Assembly (NCBI GenBank): GCA_002495945.1
Contig: DAHU01000005.1
Coordinates: 1 to 13,025 of the forward strand
DNA length: 13,025 nt
Source of the DNA: Euryarchaeota archaeon UBA13
GTDB lineage: Archaea > Thermoplasmatota > Poseidoniia > Poseidoniales > Poseidoniaceae
Direction of reading: 5' to 3'
Part shown: piece by piece, positions 6,211 through 13,025 of the stretch
Numbering within the stretch: the stretch's first letter is position 1
Layout of the letters: each line of letters begins with the position of its first letter
The notes under the pieces: model-generated
What the model saw: the letters and a program-made list of their open reading frames with translations, nothing else
Databases searched by the model: none
What the model was told of the DNA's origin: nothing
Position numbers and translations under genes: made by a program

Positions 6211-6280
6211 TTAATCGTAAATTTACTGGATATCGGTAATTTACCTATTAAAATAGGGTTTTTTGCATACATTAATAGGT
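6211..6280. promoter_or_regulatory. Palindrome-rich divergent control region between nop5 and tfs
   Basis: Several symmetric elements are packed into 70 bases. GTAAATTTAC at 6217-6226 is a perfect palindrome. GGTAA-T-TTACC at 6235-6245 is a near copy of it. CCTATT-AA-AATAGG at 6244-6257 is a second palindrome that contains a TATA-like TATTAAAATA. ACCTATTAA (6243-6251) is perfectly repeated in inverse as TTAATAGGT (6272-6280). TATA elements for both directions are expected here: TATTAAAATA would start tfs near 6277, and the AT-rich 6211-6225 stretch would suit nop5 on the other strand. A factor binding here could control both genes. A/T-rich promoters produce some palindromes by chance. Confidence 0.4.
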
Positions 6281-6300
6281 TTGATGTCGCAGGATTGCCT

Positions 6301-6654
6301 ATGTTTTGCCCAAAATGTGGGACCTTATCTTTCCCTGACCCAAGTGGTAACATAACATGTCCAAATTACAAATGTGGTTATGTCGGACCTGCAAAACTCG
6401 TTATCAAAGGAACCGATGGTGAGGATGTAGACCTGTTTAATGTAAAATCTGAGACAAAATCGAAAAAACGGGAGTATGAAGTAATCAAGGACTCTGATAA
6501 AATCCAGGGAATCCTAACCAAAGACACCTACATGTGTCCAAAATGCGACGCCGTTGAAGTCTATGCCTACCTCGAACAAACACGGTCATCTGATGAGCCT
6601 GAAACAAGGATGCTTACCTGCAAGGATTGCGGCCACGGATGGCGAGAGTACTGA
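6301..6654 (+). CDS. tfs: Transcription factor S (TFS), RNA polymerase transcript-cleavage factor
   Basis: This 117-residue protein has the two-zinc-ribbon layout of archaeal TFS, the counterpart of TFIIS and Rpb9. It rescues backtracked RNA polymerase by stimulating cleavage of the nascent RNA in the active site. The N-terminal ribbon uses C3, C6, C20 and C25. A charged linker spans about 35-73. The C-terminal ribbon uses C79, C82, C107 and C110 and carries the QTRSSDEPETR hairpin, whose Asp98 and Glu99 enter the polymerase pore. The ending HGWREY is typical. The second N-terminal knuckle is C-x4-C (CPNYKC) where C-x2-C is usual. I take the ATG at 6301 over a TTG two codons earlier because AGGA sits seven bases ahead and TFS proteins normally begin MxFCPKC. 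It is divergent from nop5 and abuts PCNA stop to stop. Confidence 0.94.
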   Translation: MFCPKCGTLSFPDPSGNITCPNYKCGYVGPAKLVIKGTDGEDVDLFNVKSETKSKKREYEVIKDSDKIQGILTKDTYMCPKCDAVEVYAYLEQTRSSDEPETRMLTCKDCGHGWREY

Positions 6655-7395
6655 TTAGAAGTCGCCTTCTATACGTGGTGCTAAGAAATATTGCACTTCA
6701 ACAGCTCCGTCATAGAATGTGAAATTTAGCGCCAAAGGATAGTTTTCACCAAACCCGATTTCGAGGGTCTCAACCCTGCCAACTACCTTTTTCAGCGGCT
6801 GTAGATAACTGAGCGAGTATTGGCTATGAGAAGCCTTGTCAAACTCAAACAACTGAAGATTGTCCTTGTGGAAATCAACTTGTATGTTGTTGTTAGTGTT
6901 GTTCGCACTGACCTTGAAATGGTCCTCACCGATACCAAAGGTAACCAAATCTCCGCCAAGGGCTGCAGCACTCAAGATTCTAATAAAGTCAGGACCGCTC
7001 AAATGAACCTTACACTTGGGGTCCAATGGCGGTAATGCTCTTGCTGTAATTGTTGATGGATCGATGGTCCTAAACTCTCCCTCAACATTGCCAAGTGATG
7101 CTTGTAGCATACCTGACCCTTCATCAGCTCTAAGATTCAACATCTCATCTTCGGAACCTAAACCAACCAAATCTCTTACCATGTCAATTTCAAAGGCAAT
7201 TTCGGTCTCATCTAATTCCCAGGTGTCAAAAGCCGCCGAGTCGATGTCCATCTGAATCATTGCAACATGTGATGGGTCTACAACTCGTATGTGAAGACTG
7301 TTTTCTTTAAATTCAAACTTAGCATCCTCAACAACGGCTTTCAACGTATCCAAAATCTTGCTCATCAGTTCTAATCGGGCTGTGACGTTCAACAT
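6655..7395 (-). CDS. pcn: DNA polymerase sliding clamp PCNA
   Basis: From the ATG at 7395 this is 246 residues, the usual length for archaeal PCNA (about 245-250). The trimeric ring it forms encircles DNA and tethers polymerase, ligase, FEN1 and other PIP-box proteins. Visible marks include LKAVVEDAKFEF (18-29), RVVDPSHVAM (37-46), the interdomain connecting loop around 111-127, SLSYLQPLKKVV (194-205), and the C-terminal FLAPRIEG (237-244), which forms part of the partner-binding pocket. Two pseudo-repeated clamp domains are complete. An ATG nine codons upstream is in frame, but its extension (MEIGEGCYL) is not found in the family, and GAGGGGTG lies seven bases before the chosen ATG. Its stop abuts that of TFS with no gap, and it is divergent from the glycosyltransferase. 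Confidence 0.95.
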   Translation of the reverse strand: MLNVTARLELMSKILDTLKAVVEDAKFEFKENSLHIRVVDPSHVAMIQMDIDSAAFDTWELDETEIAFEIDMVRDLVGLGSEDEMLNLRADEGSGMLQASLGNVEGEFRTIDPSTITARALPPLDPKCKVHLSGPDFIRILSAAALGGDLVTFGIGEDHFKVSANNTNNNIQVDFHKDNLQLFEFDKASHSQYSLSYLQPLKKVVGRVETLEIGFGENYPLALNFTFYDGAVEVQYFLAPRIEGDF

Positions 7396-7402
7396 GAGAT
7401 AG

Positions 7403-7410
7403 CACCCCTC
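7403..7410 (-). promoter_or_regulatory. Ribosome-binding site fixing the PCNA start
   Basis: GAGGGGTG on the minus strand ends seven bases before the ATG at 7395. It lies inside the nine-codon extension that would follow from the upstream ATG at 7422, so it supports the shorter protein, whose N-terminus also matches the family. Confidence 0.55.
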
Positions 7411-7567
7411 TCCAATCTCCATTGCACTTTCGACGGCTTATGAACTTACCATACTAAGATGTGGCTACACCTAACATTTTTGTGAAATTATGCAAATGTG
7501 AATCTGTAAACATATTGAAAATCAAACAGCCCCTTGCATTGATAACGGTGGCTAATGTGGATTTGCC

Positions 7568-8698
7568 ATGGGCGAGATTGTTGAGCCACTATTGAAGGAG
7601 AATGGCGAGCCGTACAAGGCAGCAGTACTGATTCCAACTATCAACAATGCAGACGAGCTCGACATAGTCTTAGAACGCTTATCGAAGCAAACATATCCTC
7701 ACTTTGAAGTAGTTATTTCGGACTCGAAGTCAAAGGATAATACCAAAGAAATATGTGAAAAGTATGGTGCTACTTGGCTTGATGACTCTTCTAACAACCG
7801 TGCTGATGCGTGTAATTTTGCTCTAAAGCAAATGGAACACGATTTGGTACTATTCACTGACGATGACACAATACCACCACTTGATTGGGTCGAAAAACTG
7901 ATTCGCTGGTTCAAAAATCCAGAAGTTGGAGCCGTGGGCGGGCCTAACTTCGCACCAGACGAGGACTCATTCGGCGCTAAATGTGCTGATGTAGCATTTT
8001 GCACTAAATTCATGACCGCTGGAACACGCTACGGTGCTCAACCAAAAGGTGAATTGGTACCGATAAGTCACAACCCGGGGGTAAACTGTGCTCACAGAAT
8101 GGCCAACCTACGCGAAGTGAATTTCTTTGAAGAAGGATGCATTGGTGCGGAGGACGTAGTATTGGATGCAAAGATTCAGCGTAAAGGTCACAAGTTGTTT
8201 ATCGATCCATCAAATGTTATGCCTCACCGACGGCGCGTTCCGTTCAAACCGTTCATGAAACAAATGCGTAATTACGGATATACCAGAATGGTCGCCAACA
8301 AACGCTGGCCAGAAATATCCAGATGGTCTCACACCGCAATCGGGTTTTTCCCACCACTAGTGGTATTCTCAATTATAGCCGTCATCTATGGAATGTTCTC
8401 TGGTGGTGCTGCTGACGAGTATTGGCTCACCCTGTCGGGCGAATGGACAGTGCCAAGAATCGCGTTCCACGGCATCGGTGGATTGATGTTGTTTTACATC
8501 GCATTATGCTGGCTTGGTGCGGCGATTGGCACCTCTCCTCATCGAAGTCTGGGCACAGTTTTCTTGGCTCCACTTTTTGTATTTCTTGCCCAATGGGCAT
8601 ATGGCCAAGGCGTCATAAAAGCGTGGCGAGAAATCAGTAAAACTGGTGGCAAAGCAGGCGTAGGCCAACAAATAGATGACCGGACCCGTACGGTTTGA
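7568..8698 (+). CDS. Membrane-anchored family 2 glycosyltransferase
   Basis: This 376-residue protein has an N-terminal GT-A fold of family GT2 and a C-terminal membrane part. AVLIPTINNADELDIVLERL (19-38) and VVISDSKSKDNT (48-59) are the nucleotide-binding start of the fold. FTDDDTIPPLDW (96-107) holds the DxD metal site, and GAEDVVLDAKIQRKGH (193-208) holds the catalytic-base ED motif. KQMRNYGYTR (231-240) recalls the acceptor-side Q/R motif of processive or membrane GT2 enzymes. Hydrophobic segments lie near 257-277, 302-321 and 329-348. It should move a sugar from a nucleotide donor to a lipid or surface glycan on the inner face of the membrane; archaeal relatives take part in protein N-glycosylation or surface polysaccharide synthesis. 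Donor and acceptor are unknown. No other glycan gene is adjacent, and it is divergent from PCNA. Confidence 0.88.
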   Translation: MGEIVEPLLKENGEPYKAAVLIPTINNADELDIVLERLSKQTYPHFEVVISDSKSKDNTKEICEKYGATWLDDSSNNRADACNFALKQMEHDLVLFTDDDTIPPLDWVEKLIRWFKNPEVGAVGGPNFAPDEDSFGAKCADVAFCTKFMTAGTRYGAQPKGELVPISHNPGVNCAHRMANLREVNFFEEGCIGAEDVVLDAKIQRKGHKLFIDPSNVMPHRRRVPFKPFMKQMRNYGYTRMVANKRWPEISRWSHTAIGFFPPLVVFSIIAVIYGMFSGGAADEYWLTLSGEWTVPRIAFHGIGGLMLFYIALCWLGAAIGTSPHRSLGTVFLAPLFVFLAQWAYGQGVIKAWREISKTGGKAGVGQQIDDRTRTV

Positions 8699-8772
8699 AT
8701 CACTAAAAAAACAGCCAAATCACCCATTGATTAGCCGTAACTGCTTAGTTAGATGAAAGTAGCCGCCCATAC

Positions 8773-9096
8773 ATGAGTGGACTTTCTTTTATGGAAAGAT
8801 TGTCTGCTCTCGACAAGCCAGATGAAGCAAATGATACCGAACAGATCTGGATGATAATCCGCACTTTCCTCGGTATTATCAGGGTGCTAATATTCGTATC
8901 AATCATCGTGATTGCTGAAATGTTGGAAGAGATATTTATCGGTAATCTAAGCCTTGCAGTTTGGTCACTAATTGTCGGAATTCCGTTGTTTGTATTATTG
9001 TCAAGTTTAATTATCCTGGGCAACAAGAAATTCCTTAATAATTCAGCAAAGCCAAGAAAGACTGCAGTATTGAGACCAATTGTCGAACGGGTTTAA
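8773..9096 (+). CDS. Small two-TM membrane protein, unknown function
   Basis: This 107-residue protein is not one I recognise. Residues 1-29 are polar and acidic. Two hydrophobic helices follow at about 33-50 and 60-83, joined by a short acidic turn (EMLEEIF). The tail from residue 85 is basic (KKFLNNSAKPRK), which would favour a cytoplasmic C-terminus. It lies 74 bases after the glycosyltransferase on the same strand and could be transcribed with it. Its TAA abuts the ABC transporter stop on the other strand with no base between. The continuous frame and the even helix lengths support a real gene; function is open. Confidence 0.62.
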   Translation: MSGLSFMERLSALDKPDEANDTEQIWMIIRTFLGIIRVLIFVSIIVIAEMLEEIFIGNLSLAVWSLIVGIPLFVLLSSLIILGNKKFLNNSAKPRKTAVLRPIVERV

Positions 9097-10911
9097 TCAC
9101 AAACCTGCCATATCACCGGTTTGAATTGTCCATTGACTGGCATACACGCCACCTGCTGAAACCAACTCGTCATGTTTACCACGCTCAACTACTGCTCCGT
9201 CAACCATGGACAAAATTTCATCGGCGTTCCTGATAGTGCTCAACCGATGCGCTACAGCAATAGTCGCTCTATCTTTACCAGTGGCGATAAGGTTCTCTTG
9301 GATTCTTCGCTCTGTTTCTGCATCTAAAGCACTTGATGCTTCATCTAATATCAGCAGTGATGGTTGTTTTAGTAGGGCACGCGAGAGCGACACTCTAGCT
9401 CTCTGTCCGCCGGATAATTTCGCTCCTCGGTCACCGACCATGGTATCAAGGCCATCCTCTAATTCTTGGATAAACTCCCAAGCTCCTGCAAGTTCAAGCG
9501 CAGTTTGCAACTCATCATCAGATGCAGTTTGATTGTAAATTACATTGTCCTTGATGCTACCATAGAACAGAAACGGTTCTTGGCTAACAAAACCGATCTT
9601 ATCTCTGACTGAATCCAGCGTGTAATCATCAATTGAGGTTCCGTTGATTAACACATATCCACTGTCTGGCGTGTAATATCGCATTAATAATTTCAAAATC
9701 GTGGTCTTACCGGCACCAGTATGACCCATAATTCCCAGAAAATCTCCTCCTTCAGCCTTGAACGATATACCACTAAGCACGGGAATGGTGGTGTTGGGAT
9801 AGGTGAAATGAACATCTCTAAATTCTACTGAGGTTATCTCTTCAGTCAATTCTTTCGCATCCTCCTTATCGAATATCTCAGGCTCTAAGTCCACCACAGC
9901 AAATACTCTGCGGGCTGCGGCTTCCCCTCTTTGTAACTGGTTGATTAGAATCCCAAAAATGAACAGCGGCATGGTCATTCTCGTACTAATTAACAAGAAA
10001 GTGACTAACTGGCCAGTGGTTATATCGCCGCTGCCTGCCAAAGAACCACCGACAGATACCAGCAACCCAAATGCAATACCTGCGATAGCGTAAATCATTG
10101 GAACAAAGCGGTTTCGATCTTGACTGGCGCCAATAGCCTGGTCACGGTAAGCGGCTGACTCTCGGTCTACTCGATTTGATTCCCAGTCTTGTGCATTATA
10201 CGCCTGAACTACAGAAATCCCGGAAATTAGATTTTCTAACACTGCGGTTATGTCGCCTGTTGATTCTCGTTGTTTACGGTATTTACGCTGCACTCTTGTT
10301 GAAAACCAATATACTAACGGGACAATCAAGATTAGCGGTCCGAATAATACTGCAGCCAATTTCCACGACATCAAAACAAGAATTACAAATGCCGTCAAGA
10401 AGGTTACAATAATCCTGATGATGGAAGTTGATGAGTCTGCAACCACATCTTCCAGTTGGTTGACGTCACTGGACAAAACCGACATTATCTGCCCTGTCTG
10501 TCGCATGTCGTAGTAAGAGGCTTCCATAGCTATGAGCGATTTTGTTGCATCCATTCTCAAATCGTGCTGAATCTTGTATCCCAAAGTTTGCCATGAATAC
10601 TCCGATAGACCTTGGAAGAGTGCTAAGAAAAAGAACCCTAGAAATATCAAAAACCCGTATCCGACCTCAATATTACCCGGCAAGGCAATAACAAAATCCT
10701 GCAAGAATTTCGGCCCACTCATGGTTTTGTTAGTAAAGTAATCAATGGAATAGCCGATTGCAACGAAGGGCATTAAATCGAACATTCGGGCTAATGCGTT
10801 AGAGAATATTCCTGAAAAGACCCTGCCGGGGTATTTTTTTGCATATGGCACAACACGCCATATTTGTCTTCCAACAATCTGCGCCTTCTCACTATCGGCG
10901 GAGGGCGACAT
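9097..10911 (-). CDS. ABC exporter half-transporter with fused TM and ATPase domains
   Basis: From the ATG at 10911 this is 604 residues, typical of MsbA/LmrA-type exporters that work as dimers. Six TM helices lie between about 25 and 325 with long cytoplasmic extensions. The ATPase domain contains Walker A GHTGAGKTT (396-404), Q-loop VSQEP (442-446), signature LSGGQRARVSLSRAL (499-513), Walker B SLLILDEASSALD (518-530) with catalytic Glu, and H-loop AVAHRLSTI (552-560). It should use ATP to move a lipid, drug or peptide-like substrate outward; the substrate cannot be read from sequence. The frame extends to a TTG at 11001, but that 30-residue addition is polar, lacks a ribosome-binding site and would leave only 45 bases for two divergent promoters. 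A GTG at 10926 with GGGGGTG close upstream is a second option. It is divergent from the S8 protease. Confidence 0.92.
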   Translation of the reverse strand: MSPSADSEKAQIVGRQIWRVVPYAKKYPGRVFSGIFSNALARMFDLMPFVAIGYSIDYFTNKTMSGPKFLQDFVIALPGNIEVGYGFLIFLGFFFLALFQGLSEYSWQTLGYKIQHDLRMDATKSLIAMEASYYDMRQTGQIMSVLSSDVNQLEDVVADSSTSIIRIIVTFLTAFVILVLMSWKLAAVLFGPLILIVPLVYWFSTRVQRKYRKQRESTGDITAVLENLISGISVVQAYNAQDWESNRVDRESAAYRDQAIGASQDRNRFVPMIYAIAGIAFGLLVSVGGSLAGSGDITTGQLVTFLLISTRMTMPLFIFGILINQLQRGEAAARRVFAVVDLEPEIFDKEDAKELTEEITSVEFRDVHFTYPNTTIPVLSGISFKAEGGDFLGIMGHTGAGKTTILKLLMRYYTPDSGYVLINGTSIDDYTLDSVRDKIGFVSQEPFLFYGSIKDNVIYNQTASDDELQTALELAGAWEFIQELEDGLDTMVGDRGAKLSGGQRARVSLSRALLKQPSLLILDEASSALDAETERRIQENLIATGKDRATIAVAHRLSTIRNADEILSMVDGAVVERGKHDELVSAGGVYASQWTIQTGDMAGL

Positions 10912-11029
10912 CAAATCTTCCGACACAGTGACACCCCCAGACTTGTCATGCCTCACGGCTTGCGGGTGAGTTTTTGAAGTCTCGTAGTGATTCCGAAACA
11001 AAAATCAATCAAATCATTCATGAGGGTCC

Positions 11030-11038
11030 GGTTATAGT
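11030..11038. promoter_or_regulatory. TATA-like element in the ABC/protease divergent region
   Basis: TTATAGTAT lies in the gap between the two divergent genes. It is only nine bases before the protease ATG, too close for a TATA box of that gene. On the minus strand it could start the ABC transcript near 11005, giving a leader of about 95 bases to the ATG at 10911. The protease promoter itself is not clear; the A-rich stretch at 11000-11020 is the best candidate position. Confidence 0.25.
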
Positions 11039-11046
11039 ATTGCGCT

Positions 11047-13025
11047 ATGGCGGACCTGTCCCGACAGTCAGCAGTTGTTCTTTGCGTGCTATTTCTGTTA
11101 CAAATTACCGCCCCTTTGGTAAACGCAAACGGCGATGAAACACATGAGTTGGTGTTTGATACCAATGCAGATTTAGAACTCCTTGCTGCATTGGGAATCA
11201 CCCCTAAGCAGAGTCCTGAGTATGGTTGGCAAGTCGAAGATGATTCAAGAGAAACAATTCACCTGTTGTATAGAGATGCAGCAACTATTCCTCCCGAAGA
11301 TTGGCAAGAGTACACTGGCCAAAGTAATTCATTGAATGGTTGGTACTTTCTAACCCATGATTTCCCTATACCAACCGAGTGGTGGTATGAACTCGGTAGC
11401 ATAGGAATTGACTGTTTCACATATGTCAGCCCGGGTGGTTTTCATTGCTACCTTGCTGGACACACCACCGAAGAACTGGAACAATTAATGGTAACAGGGA
11501 TTACAAAAATGGATCCCTCCGACAAGATAGCAAGCGACCTTGCAAGGGGCTTACTCGGGGAAACTATGTCATCTCCTAACCCAAATGTTGAATTCGGACA
11601 AGCCACTGTTACCGCCCTTTTGACCAGTGATGAACTGCCAAGCGATCTTGCGACACCCAAAGGCGTAGAATTAGTTTCAAACAGCAACAGATTTGCCAAT
11701 TTTCAAATTGATACAAATGGATTATCATGGTTGGCTGAACAAGATTTCATCGAGTGGGTAGAAATCAAACCTCATTTTGTATTACACAATACGGTTGGAG
11801 CGACTATCATTCATTCAGATGATGTGCGAGACCCTCTGCAGATGTCAGCCATAGACGGCAGTTGGAACGGTTTAGACGGTAGCGGCATCATAGTAACTGT
11901 CTCGGACAGTGGTTTGGACAGCGGCGTCAATGATGCCACAATGCACCCTGATTTCGCTGATCATATCACCGATATTGTCTCGTGGCCGACACCGCCCTCT
12001 TCTTGCGCATGGACGTCACCAACCAATCCAGGACCTTGTGATGATGGGGCAATCGATGACAACGGCCACGGTACTCACGTTGCTGGTTCCGTGCTTGGTG
12101 ATGGAACAGATAGTAATGGAGCAATAGTTGGAATAGCCCCTGAAGCCTCGCTAATCGTTCATGCTATCGAACAGAGCGGTAGTTTGAGTGGCATACCAGA
12201 CAACCTCGAAGACCTGTTTAATTCGGCACGCGAAAATGGTAGTAGGGTGCACACTAATTCATGGGGTGCTCCATTGAATGGATATTATTCAACTTCAAGC
12301 ATGCAAGCAGATATCGCGGCGCGCAATCATGATGACTTAGTGATATTATTTTCAGCAGGTAATAATGGATTGGATTCCGATTCCGACGGTGAAATCGACC
12401 TTGATAACATCGGAGCTCCAGGGAGTGCGAAAAATGTCATGACTATCGGAGCCAGTGAAAACTACCGGCCGGCGGTTAGTAGTACTGCACTTTGGGGTAA
12501 TTGGTGGCCCTCCGATTATCCAGTCAATCCAATCAATGATGACCATATGGCTGACAACTCATCTGGATTAGCAGCATTTTCCTCTCGAGGACCGGTAAAC
12601 GATGGACGTTTGAAGCCAGACTTTGTCGCCCCTGGTACATTTATTCTTTCGACAAAGTCGAGGTCTGCAGGCAACTGCGGATGGGCATCTTACAATTCAT
12701 CGTACTGCTACATGGGAGGCACTAGTATGTCAACGCCAATCACAGCAGGTGGAACGGCATTATTACTCGAACACTTGATTGAAAACATTGGCTACACTAA
12801 TCCGTCGAGTTCACTCGTCAAGGCGATGTTTACCGCGTCTGCTGATGATATGATGGGACAGTACAATGATGTCACCAATGGTGCTGGTGAATCAGTACCC
12901 AACAATCACGAAGGTTGGGGTCGACTAAACATGACTGCTGCAGTGCAATCATCTTATGTTGACCGAGAAACCGTATCCACAGGTGATGAGAGAGGCTGGA
13001 GTTTTATTGTTCCAGCATCAGCACC
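11047..13025 (+). CDS. Secreted subtilisin-like serine protease (S8), 3' partial
   Basis: The frame is open from the ATG at 11047 to the window end: 659 complete codons, no stop. Residues 1-28 form a signal peptide (hydrophobic core at 9-24, likely cut after VNA), so it is exported. Residues about 99-175 and 195-262 look like two propeptide modules, the second ending in WVEIKPHFVLHN, a usual approach to the mature domain. The catalytic domain has Asp287 (VTVSDSGLD), His341 (DDNGHGTHVAG), oxyanion Asn439 (SAGNNG) and Ser560 (GGTSMSTP). Cys pairs at 320/331 and 544/554 may form disulfides. The Asp-to-His gap of 54 residues is long for the family and contains the first Cys pair. After EGWGRLNMT a further domain starts and is cut off. 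Its role would be outside-cell protein digestion or surface protein processing. It is divergent from the ABC exporter. Confidence 0.92.
   Translation, partial: MADLSRQSAVVLCVLFLLQITAPLVNANGDETHELVFDTNADLELLAALGITPKQSPEYGWQVEDDSRETIHLLYRDAATIPPEDWQEYTGQSNSLNGWYFLTHDFPIPTEWWYELGSIGIDCFTYVSPGGFHCYLAGHTTEELEQLMVTGITKMDPSDKIASDLARGLLGETMSSPNPNVEFGQATVTALLTSDELPSDLATPKGVELVSNSNRFANFQIDTNGLSWLAEQDFIEWVEIKPHFVLHNTVGATIIHSDDVRDPLQMSAIDGSWNGLDGSGIIVTVSDSGLDSGVNDATMHPDFADHITDIVSWPTPPSSCAWTSPTNPGPCDDGAIDDNGHGTHVAGSVLGDGTDSNGAIVGIAPEASLIVHAIEQSGSLSGIPDNLEDLFNSARENGSRVHTNSWGAPLNGYYSTSSMQADIAARNHDDLVILFSAGNNGLDSDSDGEIDLDNIGAPGSAKNVMTIGASENYRPAVSSTALWGNWWPSDYPVNPINDDHMADNSSGLAAFSSRGPVNDGRLKPDFVAPGTFILSTKSRSAGNCGWASYNSSYCYMGGTSMSTPITAGGTALLLEHLIENIGYTNPSSSLVKAMFTASADDMMGQYNDVTNGAGESVPNNHEGWGRLNMTAAVQSSYVDRETVSTGDERGWSFIVPASA

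Noticed and set aside
7396..7422. Longer PCNA starting at ATG 7422
   Set aside because: The nine added residues are absent from the PCNA family and contain the ribosome-binding site of the internal ATG.
7423..7567. Searched the PCNA/glycosyltransferase gap for RNA genes, repeats or small ORFs
   Set aside because: It holds only A/T-rich promoter-like sequence and frames of fewer than about 10 codons; no tRNA-like fold or repeat was seen.
8699..8772. Possible C/D-box guide RNA in the short gap after the glycosyltransferase (AGATGAA)
   Set aside because: The box C match is imperfect, and no box D, C' or D' at suitable spacing was found.
8745..9026. 93-codon minus-strand frame opposite the small two-TM protein
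   Set aside because: The plus-strand frame gives two clean TM helices with an orderly charge pattern; the opposite frame is Ile/Asn-rich as expected from the antisense of hydrophobic codons.
9206..9532. 108-codon plus-strand frame opposite the ABC ATPase domain
   Set aside because: It is a shadow of the Walker B/signature region; its translation has no independent motif or start signal.
10953..11201. 82-codon minus-strand frame across the ABC/protease gap
   Set aside because: It overlaps the protease signal peptide coding region in antisense and runs into the exporter's leader; only its last 22 codons lie in the gap, mentioned as a possible short leader frame.
1..13025. CRISPR array, insertion sequence, integrase, toxin-antitoxin or defence cassette
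   Set aside because: No regularly spaced repeats, transposase motifs or recognisable defence genes were found on either strand; all large frames have ordinary cellular assignments.

Overview
The window looks like a chromosomal segment of a marine planktonic euryarchaeon, most likely Marine Group II (Candidatus Poseidoniales). Nothing here is a taxonomic marker that proves this. The inference rests on an archaeal information-processing core (Nop5, fibrillarin, PCNA and the transcript-cleavage factor TFS) interleaved with bacterial-type genes: a MutM/Fpg glycosylase, a LysE exporter, a coenzyme-B12 mutase and a large secreted subtilisin-like protease. Base composition is moderate (mid-40s % GC by eye), genes are dense, and most gaps are far below 200 bases. 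No tRNA, rRNA, CRISPR array, insertion sequence or phage gene was seen.

Layout. Bases 1-108 are the last 35 codons of an acyl-CoA mutase (methylmalonyl/isobutyryl-CoA mutase type). It faces a two-gene minus-strand unit: a four-helix DUF4149-like membrane protein, then a small signal-peptide plus TM protein. Divergent from these is a 90-residue protein with two zinc knuckles. A PPP-type metallophosphatase with a long basic tail, a 58-residue helical protein and a LysE-family exporter follow on the plus strand. From 3509 to 6153 the minus strand carries nop5, flpA and fpg in one tight unit, so the two protein cores of the C/D-box RNA 2'-O-methylation particle sit with a base-excision-repair enzyme. 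TFS is divergent from nop5 and convergent with PCNA. A membrane-anchored GT2 glycosyltransferase and a small two-TM protein lie between PCNA and a type-IV (exporter fold) ABC half-transporter. Divergent from the transporter is an S8 protease whose end is cut off by the window; its first 659 codons are open, with signal peptide, two propeptide-like modules and a complete Asp/His/Ser/Asn catalytic set.

How the parts relate. Nop5 and FlpA act together on rRNA. PCNA, TFS and Fpg serve replication, transcription and repair. The glycosyltransferase, ABC exporter, LysE exporter and subtilase form a cell-surface and secretion group that fits a protein-degrading marine heterotroph. The most striking architectural feature is that three separate convergent gene pairs (3508/3509, 6654/6655, 9096/9097) have directly abutting stop codons with no base between them. 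I did not find a convincing new defence or mobile system. The best leads are the nop5-flpA-fpg unit, the zero-gap convergent ends, the palindrome-rich nop5/tfs control region and several uncharacterised small proteins.
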